Source: Actinomycetes bacterium (GTDB lineage Bacteria > Actinomycetota > Acidimicrobiia > Spongiisociales > UBA5794). From it: 6,583 nucleotides of DNA. Where the stretch lies: contig JAMBLL010000031.1 of NCBI GenBank assembly GCA_023336765.1, positions 1 to 6,583 of the forward strand, written 5' to 3'. The translations under genes were made by a program, and so were the position numbers. Below, piece after piece: positions 1-5,021 of the stretch. The notes below the pieces were generated by a model that was not told the DNA's origin, made no database searches, and saw only the letters and a list, made by a program, of their open reading frames with translations. The first letter of the stretch is position 1. Every line of letters begins with the position of its first letter.

Positions 1-3
1 CCC

Positions 4-195
4 TCAGGCTGTTCTTGAATCGGGCCAGCATTGGGTGCAGAATGCGCCCCATTCGCCGTAGCGCGGATCGTGATTGAGCGTTGTACCGCACCCGGAGCAC
101 AGGGAACGGACGAAGTTGTCTGCTACGTGGCCGTGTGGCCCGTCGTGGGACAGGATGTCAGAGACGAGAACGGTGTTGGAACGACCTGGATGCAT
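4..195 (-). CDS. Small zinc-ribbon protein of unknown function
   Basis: A 63-residue protein read on the minus strand, ending in TGA at 4-6. I do not recognise its family. Residues about 33-56 hold two Cys-x-x-Cys knuckles (CSGC and CTQC) separated by about 18 residues that include HDPRYGEWGAF, which is a convincing four-cysteine zinc ribbon. The N-terminal half is polar and His/Asp-rich, with no signal peptide or membrane segment, so it is probably cytoplasmic. It lies 37 bases downstream of the SelW-like selenoprotein gene on the same strand and may be co-transcribed with it. The start is uncertain. The ATG at 193-195 has no well-placed Shine-Dalgarno. An AGGA at 218-221 sits 7 bases before an in-frame CTG at 208-210, which would add five residues including another cysteine. 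An in-frame TAG at 220-222 limits any longer form. It could be a metal-binding or nucleic-acid-binding accessory protein, but this is not shown by the sequence. Confidence 0.6.
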   Translation of the reverse strand: MHPGRSNTVLVSDILSHDGPHGHVADNFVRSLCSGCGTTLNHDPRYGEWGAFCTQCWPDSRTA

Positions 196-232
196 CCCAC
201 AACGGTACAGCCAGACGTCCTATATCGCCCTG

Positions 233-493
233 CTAGGAACTCTCGGGATCGGGAACAGGGCCGAGGATCGCGTCCACGGATTCCATGACCTCATCGATCG
301 TGGCGTGGCGCCCTGTCTCGAGTTTCGAGTACACGAGACTGTCCCCAACAACGACCTCGAACGCCCCACCCCTTGAAGGAATGATCGTGATGTCGTCGAT
401 GTAGTGTTCGTACTTGCCGAGAATCGCTTGAACCATGCTCACGGCACGGTCGGTGTAGTTTCAGGCTGCGCAGTATTCAATGGATAGGTGCAT
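233..493 (-). CDS. SelW-like (Rdx family) selenoprotein with in-frame UGA (Sec)
   Basis: An 86-residue thioredoxin-like Rdx/SelW-family redox protein, probably cytosolic. The conserved body is visible: DDITIIPSRGGAFEVVV (about residues 33-49) followed by VYSKLETGRHA, which are hallmarks of the family. Called from the GTG at 442, the protein lacks the redox centre. Extending upstream in the same frame gives an ATG at 491-493 and the residues MHLSIEYCAA, then TGA at 461-463, then NYTDRA. This places Cys8-Ala-Ala-TGA11-Asn-Tyr exactly where bacterial relatives have Cys-x-x-Cys-Asn-Tyr, so TGA is read as selenocysteine. A hairpin right after the TGA (431-451) fits a bacterial SECIS. The ATG is the first start codon after the ilvD stop in this frame. 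It has no Shine-Dalgarno (a run of six C precedes it), so it may be leaderless or coupled to ilvD, 42 bases upstream. Alternatives are a pseudogene or a TGC-to-TGA sequencing error, but the hairpin and the intact downstream frame favour a selenoprotein. Confidence 0.85.
431..451 (-). promoter_or_regulatory. Predicted bacterial SECIS element
   Basis: On the minus-strand transcript, nine bases after the UGA at 461-463, GACCGUGC (444-451) pairs with GCAUGGUU (431-438). This makes an 8-bp stem with two G-U pairs and a CGUGA loop (439-443). The apical loop begins 18 bases after the UGA and has G as its second base. That agrees with the known bacterial SECIS model: a short stem-loop inside the coding sequence just 3' of the UGA, with a G among the first two loop bases. 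Such elements recruit SelB-GTP-Sec-tRNA to the ribosome. I found it by eye and computed no folding energy. Confidence 0.7.
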
Positions 494-501
494 GGGGGGA
501 A

Positions 502-531
502 ACGTAGTACGTAATACGTAGTACGTACTAC
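502..531. repeat. ACGTAGTACGTA direct repeat forming a hairpin or palindrome
   Basis: The 42-base gap between ilvD and the selenoprotein gene holds two copies of ACGTAGTACGTA (502-513 and 516-527) at a 14-base period. The second copy sits in a perfect 14-bp palindrome, GTAGTACGTACTAC (518-531). On the transcript, GTAGTACGTA (522-531) can also pair with TACGTACTAC (504-513) around an 8-base loop, followed by GUUU and then six C. Possible roles are a weak terminator or attenuator for ilvD, a processing site, or an operator. The stem is AT-rich and there is no strong U-tract, so termination would be inefficient. Confidence 0.75.
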
Positions 532-535
532 TTCT

Positions 536-2203
536 TCAGTCCAATACTGCTCCGGATTCAGCTGAGCCGACGAGGCGGGCGTACTTGGCGAGTGCACCAC
601 GTGTGTAGCGGGGCGGATGGGGTTCCCATGCCTCACGTCGTTCTTCGAGAGTTGCGTCGTCGACGAGGATGTCGATGCTGCGGTTGGGGATATCCACTCT
701 GACGACATCACCATCTTCGATGAGGCCGATGGGGCCACCGTGGGCAGCCTCGGGTGCAACGTGTCCGATACACAAACCTGTGGTCCCTCCCGAGAACCTG
801 CCATCGGTAATCAACAGGACCGAATCACCGAGACCGGCACCCTTGATGGCCGCAGTGATCGCGAGCATTTCCCTCATGCCCGGGCCACCCTTTGGACCCT
901 CGTAGCGGATGATGACGACATCGTTCGGCTTCAACTGGTGATCCCAGAGTGCTTCGAGTGCGTGTTGCTCGTCGTTGAACACCCGTGCGGTCCCTTCGAA
1001 CACATCAAGATCGATGCCCGCGATCTTGACGACGGCACCACCGGGGGCGACCGAGCCTCGCAGGATGGCAATACCTCCCTGGGGGGCGAGCGGCTTGTCT
1101 ATTGGGAGCAGCACATCCTGGTCCTGAGATACGACAACGTCCTCGAGATTCTCTGCCATCGTCCTACCGGTGACGGTCATCACATCACCGTGAAGTAACC
1201 CTGCGTCGAGCAGTTCCTTGAGGACGACAGGCACACCACCGATACGGTCAAGATCGACCATGTGGTACCTACCGAAAGGCTTCATGTCCCCGATGTGGGG
1301 GGTTCTGCGTGAGATCTCATCGAAATCCTCGAGGGAGAGGTCGACGCCGGCTTCATGCGCGATCGCCATCAGATGCAGGACCGCGTTGGTCGAACCGCCA
1401 AGCGCCATAACCGTCGTGATGGCGTTCTCGAACGCCTTGCGCGTCATTATGTCACGGGGGCGGATATCTGCCTCGAGCAGTGCCACAACGGCCTCCCCTG
1501 ACTTGCGGGCGTAGTCGTCAAGCCTGCTGTCAACGGCCGGCACGGAGGCGGACCCGGGCAGGGACATCCCGATCGCCTCGCCAACGGATGCCATCGTGTT
1601 CGCAGTGAACATCCCTGCACATGATCCGGCTCCTGGGCAAGCGTTCTGCTCGATCTTGAGCAGCTGATCGTCGCTAATGGAACCCTCCGAGTGCGCACCT
1701 ATACCTTCGAACACGTCGACGATCGAGATGTCCTTGCCGTCGACCCGACCGGGAAGCGAGGACCCGCCGTACAGGAATATGGACGGCAGGTTGTGGCGTG
1801 CTGCTGCCATCAGCATGCCAGGAAGGGACTTGTCGCACCCGGCGATCGACACCATGCCATCGAACCGTTCAGCATGCATCACCAGTTCGACCGAGTCGGC
1901 GATCACCTCTCTCGACACGAGCGAAGCCCGCATACCCTCGTGACCCATCGAGATACCATCAGAGACCGCGATCGTCGCGAACTCGAGGCCAACGGCACCA
2001 GCAGAGCGCACACCTATCTTGGCGAAGCCAGCGAGTTTCGGGCCTGTCACGTTGCACGGCGTGACCTCGTTGCCTGCTGACACCACACCGATCTGAGCGC
2101 GGGCGAAGTCATCTTCGCCGAGCCCAACGGCGCGAAGCATTGCCCGCGCTCCCGCTCGTGCTGGTCCGATCGTTACATCCTGGGAGTGAATCTTCTTCGA
2201 CAT
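536..2203 (-). CDS. ilvD: Dihydroxy-acid dehydratase
   Basis: Full-length IlvD/Edd-family enzyme of 555 residues, the usual size. It dehydrates 2,3-dihydroxy-isovalerate and 2,3-dihydroxy-3-methylvalerate to the 2-oxo acids, the penultimate step to valine and isoleucine, in the cytosol. The three cysteines expected to hold the iron-sulfur cluster are present: Cys50 (VTPCN), Cys123 (AGCDKS) and Cys195 (GAGSCAG). So are the metal ligand Asp124, Lys125 of the GCDKSLPGM signature (the usual carbamylated lysine), Glu435 in RYEGPKGGPG, and the catalytic-base serine Ser471 in DGRFSGGTTG. The ATG at 2201-2203 gives the typical N-terminus; an AGGG lies only three bases upstream, so ribosome binding looks weak. 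It is divergent from the LCP gene, separated by 89 bases. The SelW-like and zinc-ribbon genes follow on the same strand after its TGA at 536-538. Other ilv genes are not in the window. Confidence 0.98.
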   Translation of the reverse strand: MSKKIHSQDVTIGPARAGARAMLRAVGLGEDDFARAQIGVVSAGNEVTPCNVTGPKLAGFAKIGVRSAGAVGLEFATIAVSDGISMGHEGMRASLVSREVIADSVELVMHAERFDGMVSIAGCDKSLPGMLMAAARHNLPSIFLYGGSSLPGRVDGKDISIVDVFEGIGAHSEGSISDDQLLKIEQNACPGAGSCAGMFTANTMASVGEAIGMSLPGSASVPAVDSRLDDYARKSGEAVVALLEADIRPRDIMTRKAFENAITTVMALGGSTNAVLHLMAIAHEAGVDLSLEDFDEISRRTPHIGDMKPFGRYHMVDLDRIGGVPVVLKELLDAGLLHGDVMTVTGRTMAENLEDVVVSQDQDVLLPIDKPLAPQGGIAILRGSVAPGGAVVKIAGIDLDVFEGTARVFNDEQHALEALWDHQLKPNDVVIIRYEGPKGGPGMREMLAITAAIKGAGLGDSVLLITDGRFSGGTTGLCIGHVAPEAAHGGPIGLIEDGDVVRVDIPNRSIDILVDDATLEERREAWEPHPPRYTRGALAKYARLVGSAESGAVLD

Positions 2204-2292
2204 AGCCCTGAGCGTACTCCAGCCACGATGGATCCCGACCCAGCGGCGCTACGCGTCGACTATCGGAGGTCATCACCTACCCTCGCGGGGTT
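2204..2292. promoter_or_regulatory. Divergent ilvD / LCP intergenic region
   Basis: This 89-base region must hold the promoter of the LCP gene, and of ilvD unless ilvD is transcribed otherwise. On the plus strand, TCGACT (2256-2261) and TACCCT (2278-2283) at 16-base spacing are a weak -35/-10 candidate that would start transcription almost at the LCP ATG. Between them lies a near-palindrome AGGTCATCACCT (2266-2277), symmetrical at 10 of 12 positions, a possible operator. A GGAGGT at 2265-2270 is too far from the ATG at 2293 to serve as its Shine-Dalgarno. No confident box was found for ilvD. Confidence 0.3.
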
Positions 2293-3336
2293 ATGAGTTC
2301 TGTGACAGAAACCTTTCCGGAGATACCGAGCGTTCCGCCGGCACCACCGAAACAGCTACCGAAGAAACGTATGGGTTGGGCCAAGAAGGGATTCCTCTTC
2401 TTGCTGGCCATGCTTGTTCTTGGTGTGTTCGCCGGATACGCGTACCTCACCTACACGGAGGGCAAGATCGATCGGATAGCTCCGAGCGAACTCACAGCCC
2501 TAGCTCCAGTCGCGGGCGGATCAGGAAACCCGATCAACTTCCTCATCGTTGGCGTTGACGACCGCTCCACGCTGCCAGACGACTGGGAGGACAACTTTGG
2601 TGACTTCTCCGGACGGAGAACAGACGTCATCATGGTGGCCCACATCGTCCCAGGTGAAGGTATCCAGATGCTGTCGATCCCCCGTGACCTGAAGTCGAAC
2701 ATTCCTGGATTCGGCACGAACCGGATCAACGCCGCCTACGTACTTGGCGGACCAGACCTTCTTGTCGAGACCGTACAGTCCGAGACAGGCATCCCGATCA
2801 ACCACTACACCGAGATCGACTTCGCGGGTGTTGGCGCTGTGGTCGATTCTCTCGGAGGTGTCACCCTCGACTTCGACTATCCGGGACGAGACCTGAAGTC
2901 TGGTTTCGAGATCGATGCCGGGACCCACACCCTCAACGGGGAACAGGCCGTGGCATACGCACGATCCCGCAAATACCAGATCCTCAAGGATGGGGAGTGG
3001 CAGAGCACCGGTGGCGGAGATATCACGAGAACGAGCCGCCAACAGGAGTTGTTGATCGCTCTGTTCGACCAGGCAACGTCTCCTAGCAGCGCGTTCAACC
3101 TCCCGACGTTCCTTCCGACGTTCGCCGACCAGATAACCGCGGATGAGGGTGTCTCCATCGCCCTTATGGCAACGCTTGGCAAGGAGGCGTTGTCGATGAA
3201 CACCCGCGACATCGACAACATGACGATGCCCGTCAAGAACTTCAAGGGAAATGATGGACGAGCCTACGTGATACCGATCGACACCACTCAGGCAGTCATC
3301 AACGCGTTCATCGCAGGTTTACCGTTCCCGCGGTAG
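2293..3336 (+). CDS. LytR-CpsA-Psr (LCP) family wall-polymer ligase
   Basis: A 347-residue membrane-anchored LCP protein. This family transfers lipid-linked glycopolymers (teichoic acids, capsule, or arabinogalactan in mycobacteria) onto peptidoglycan outside the membrane. Residues 1-32 are cytoplasmic, Pro-rich then Lys-rich. Residues about 33-54 are one transmembrane helix, and the rest is the extracytoplasmic LCP domain. Family motifs are in order: INFLIVGVDDR (81-91), GRRTDVIMVAH (Arg109, Asp111), LSIPRDL (Arg131, Asp132), NRINAAY (144-150), YARSRK (Arg224, Arg226) and DITRTSRQQELL (Arg246, Arg249, Gln250). These carry the arginines and aspartates that bind pyrophosphate and Mg2+. The C-terminus ends soon after the domain, with no LytR_C extension. 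The ATG has only a GGGG stretch nearby and may be nearly leaderless. A hairpin 10 bases after the stop suggests a single-gene unit. The acceptor and the polymer cannot be read from the sequence. Confidence 0.95.
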   Translation: MSSVTETFPEIPSVPPAPPKQLPKKRMGWAKKGFLFLLAMLVLGVFAGYAYLTYTEGKIDRIAPSELTALAPVAGGSGNPINFLIVGVDDRSTLPDDWEDNFGDFSGRRTDVIMVAHIVPGEGIQMLSIPRDLKSNIPGFGTNRINAAYVLGGPDLLVETVQSETGIPINHYTEIDFAGVGAVVDSLGGVTLDFDYPGRDLKSGFEIDAGTHTLNGEQAVAYARSRKYQILKDGEWQSTGGGDITRTSRQQELLIALFDQATSPSSAFNLPTFLPTFADQITADEGVSIALMATLGKEALSMNTRDIDNMTMPVKNFKGNDGRAYVIPIDTTQAVINAFIAGLPFPR

Positions 3337-3346
3337 GTGTTCAACG

Positions 3347-3400
3347 ACAGGATCCCCGGCATCAGCCAGGGATCCTGTGGGTATGTCCCGTACCCTTGTT
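3347..3400 (+). terminator. Probable terminator: two tandem hairpins after the LCP gene
   Basis: Ten bases after the LCP stop, ACAGGATCCC (3347-3356) and GGGATCCTGT (3369-3378) form a perfect 10-bp stem. A 3-bp inner GGC/GCC stem may form inside its 12-base loop. It is followed directly by a second hairpin, GGGTA (3379-3383) with TACCC (3391-3395), and then TTGTT. The first stem lacks a T-tract, so this is a strong structure but a non-canonical terminator. Confidence 0.6.
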
Positions 3401-3545
3401 CTGATGCCCCCGATCGTCGGGCACCGTTACAACCCTTATGTCCGGCAACGCTCGAGTCCCGCGCCACAAATACCCGGGCAAAGAATCTGCAGCATCTTGC
3501 ATCATCCGGACATAGTCTTGGTAACAGCCCACGCGGAGAGGCCGA
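3401..3545. promoter_or_regulatory. Upstream region of the ECF sigma gene with repeated TATGTCC motif
   Basis: No gene is supported here. A further hairpin can form at 3405-3423, where TGCCC and GGGCA flank a CCGA/TCGG core. TATGTCCGG (3437-3445) recurs as its exact inverse CCGGACATA (3506-3514), and a third TATGTCC lies just upstream at 3382-3388 inside the terminator region. These could be sites for a regulator or the autoregulated promoter of the sigma factor. I found no convincing -35/-10 pair. Confidence 0.35.
3535..3541 (+). promoter_or_regulatory. Ribosome binding site deciding the sigma-factor GTG start
   Basis: GGAGAGG ends 4 bases before the GTG at 3546-3548. Later in-frame ATGs (3582 and 3588) have no such site and would cut into region 2, so the GTG is chosen as start. 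Confidence 0.7.
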
Positions 3546-4106
3546 GTGCGACCCCAACTCGATGACGCACGGTTCGACCAGATGTACATGACACATCGTG
3601 ATGCCATCTGGTCGTACGTCATGCGGCGTGTCAGACGGGACGACGTCGACGATGCAGTGGCCGAGGTGTTCACAGTGGCCTGGCGAAAGATAGGGCGATC
3701 TCCGGACCCGGACGAGCAGTTGCCGTGGCTCTACAGCATCGCCGGGTTCATCGTCAGGAACACGAACCGCTCCTCAGTTCGGAGGCGACGCTTGTGGGGG
3801 AAGATCGCCGTGATGCCGCCTGTGGACGACCCCGGGTCCGATGTCCAGGTTGTCCGCGACCTCGAGGACGCAGAACTCTTGGCTGCCGTGTCTGGGCTCA
3901 GGTCGATCGATCGGGAGCTTCTCCGTCTCCGCACCTGGGAGGAACTCTCGATCAAGGACATCGCCGTGATCGTCGACATGTCTCCCAAGAGCGTCGAGTC
4001 ACGCCTCGTGAGAATCAGAAGGAACCTTGCACGCATGCTCGCCGTCCCAGCGAGCCAGTTGCATACGGTACGTCCCGGCTACCCAATCGAAGGAGGTGAA
4101 CAGTGA
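3546..4106 (+). CDS. ECF-type (sigma-70 family) RNA polymerase sigma factor
   Basis: A 186-residue two-domain sigma factor of typical ECF length, with no C-terminal extension domain. Sigma region 2 spans about residues 10-82. It includes HRDAIWSYVMRRV, the acidic DDVDDAVAEVFTVAWRKI helix that contacts RNA polymerase and the -10 element, and LPWLYSIAGFIVRNTNR. Region 4 spans about 108-165 (LLAAVSGLRSIDRELLRL, then EELSIKDIAVIVDMSPKSVESRLVRIRRNLARML), with the helix-turn-helix at about 134-160 that reads the -35 element. The stop TGA overlaps the start of the next gene by 4 bases (GTGA, 4103-4106), so it is translationally coupled to a membrane protein that is its likely regulator. Region 2 and 4 residues look intact. 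The target promoters and inducing signal are unknown. Confidence 0.95.
   Translation: MRPQLDDARFDQMYMTHRDAIWSYVMRRVRRDDVDDAVAEVFTVAWRKIGRSPDPDEQLPWLYSIAGFIVRNTNRSSVRRRRLWGKIAVMPPVDDPGSDVQVVRDLEDAELLAAVSGLRSIDRELLRLRTWEELSIKDIAVIVDMSPKSVESRLVRIRRNLARMLAVPASQLHTVRPGYPIEGGEQ
4091..4099 (+). promoter_or_regulatory. Strong Shine-Dalgarno for the sigma-coupled membrane gene
   Basis: AGGAGGTGA, a near-complete anti-16S match, lies inside the end of the sigma gene 3 bases before the GTG at 4103. It supports this start and independent high-level initiation in addition to coupling. Confidence 0.8.
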
Positions 4107-4984
4107 CTGTCGATCTCTTCGAACGATATGCATCGCTCGATCCTGCCAAGGCCCCGGGTAACCAACCTGAGTGGAGCGCGGTGGCACCAGTTCTCTCCGT
4201 TGTAACCGACTGGAGAGACCAGAACATGCATACCCAACAACAGACACCTACCCAGCCGCCAAAGCCGAAGAAGAGCCGCACCGGACTACTCGTTGCGGCA
4301 GCAGCGTTCGCTCTCGTCATGGTCGTGGGCGTTATAGCCCTGCTCTCGAGCGGCGATGCATCTGAACCGCCATCTGCAACGACACCACCATCAACCGTTG
4401 TGGCCGAGGCCGCTCCTGAGCAGGCCGTGACCCCGGCCGAAGCGATAGCCGTGGCCAACGCCTGGTACGTGGCGTACAACGATGGAGATGTCGATGCAAT
4501 GATGGCACTCTACGCACCGGACGCCACGACGTTCAGCAACTTCCGCAGCGACTACACCCTGGAGGAAGAGCGGGAGTTCAATGTCTGGAATGCTGCACAG
4601 GGGACCAAGTTGACAACGGAGGGATGCACCAGCGTCGAGGGATCCGCACCGCAGACGGTCCATTGCGATGGCGCCACGTACGACGCTCCGACACAAGCTG
4701 TGGGGGCGCCACCAGTCCTTACGAGCGTCACCATGACCATCGGCTTCGAAGGTATTGCCGCGCTCCGGTACACACTAGGAGAACAACCGGACTTCCAGCA
4801 CGTCGGGGATCCGTTCATTGCATGGATGCGGGCCAACAACCCGGAGGATACAGGGAGGACGATATTCCACGCATGGACCACGATCGAGGAAGCACACGAG
4901 TACGGACTCGCCATCGCCAAATATGCTCAAGAGTGGGCTGCGTATCTGGAAGCCAACGACTGCACGTATCTCGACGGTTGCTGA
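4103..4984 (+). CDS. Membrane-anchored SnoaL/NTF2-like protein, putative sigma-factor regulator
   Basis: A 293-residue one-pass membrane protein coupled to the ECF sigma gene. Residues 1-59 are cytoplasmic: MTVDLFERYASLDPAKAPG, then a Gln/Pro/Lys-rich linker. Residues about 60-82 form one transmembrane helix. Residues 83-112 are a Ser/Thr/Pro/Ala-rich spacer. Residues about 113-275 resemble an extracytoplasmic SnoaL-like (NTF2-fold) domain: EAIAVANAWYVAYNDGDVDAMMALYAPDAT is the typical first helix pair. Four cysteines lie outside the membrane (175, 188, 287, 293) and could form two disulfides. There is no HxxxCxxC zinc-anti-sigma motif, so if it restrains the sigma factor it does so by another N-terminal sequence. 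The position, coupling and topology are those of an anti-sigma factor or sensor; that role is inferred. The NTF2-like pocket might bind a ligand. It converges with the PLP-enzyme gene 37 bases downstream. Confidence 0.85.
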   Translation: MTVDLFERYASLDPAKAPGNQPEWSAVAPVLSVVTDWRDQNMHTQQQTPTQPPKPKKSRTGLLVAAAAFALVMVVGVIALLSSGDASEPPSATTPPSTVVAEAAPEQAVTPAEAIAVANAWYVAYNDGDVDAMMALYAPDATTFSNFRSDYTLEEEREFNVWNAAQGTKLTTEGCTSVEGSAPQTVHCDGATYDAPTQAVGAPPVLTSVTMTIGFEGIAALRYTLGEQPDFQHVGDPFIAWMRANNPEDTGRTIFHAWTTIEEAHEYGLAIAKYAQEWAAYLEANDCTYLDGC

Positions 4985-4989
4985 GCAGG

Positions 4990-5006
4990 GACCGGGAGAT
5001 TCGGTC
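4990..5006. terminator. Weak hairpin between convergent genes
   Basis: GACCG (4990-4994) and CGGTC (5002-5006) form a 5-bp stem, with one further G-T wobble inside, in the 37-base gap between two convergent stop codons. It is the only terminator-like structure seen there, and it has no T-tract on either strand. Confidence 0.3.
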
Positions 5007-5021
5007 GATGCGTGGCTCGGC

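Noticed and set aside
233..442. A 69-residue Rdx-like protein starting at GTG 442
   Set aside because: This start drops the first beta strand and the whole CxxC/U motif, and the family body continues in frame upstream through the TGA to an ATG at 493.
501..538. Read-through of the ilvD UGA stop (536-538) as a second selenocysteine, since it is in the same frame and followed by a hairpin
   Set aside because: IlvD is already complete at 555 residues. The following codons are low-complexity repeat, the loop lacks an early G and it sits closer than SECIS spacing allows.
617..1198. A 193-residue plus-strand open frame and several others inside ilvD
   Set aside because: They lie antisense to a fully conserved enzyme, show no recognisable domain, and are typical high-GC shadow frames.
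3441..3470. A tRNA-like T-arm (CTCGAGTCCCGCGCCA)
   Set aside because: The bases on the 5' side cannot pair with CCCGC, and no acceptor, D or anticodon arms are found.
3288..3596. A 102-residue minus-strand frame covering the LCP-sigma gap
   Set aside because: It overlaps the LCP end, the hairpins and the sigma start. Its Arg/Cys-rich composition looks random and it has no clear ribosome site.
4015..4479. A 154-residue minus-strand frame opposite the membrane protein
   Set aside because: It is antisense to a gene with a strong start, coupling and clear topology. Its Ser/Ala/Thr richness mirrors the opposite codons.
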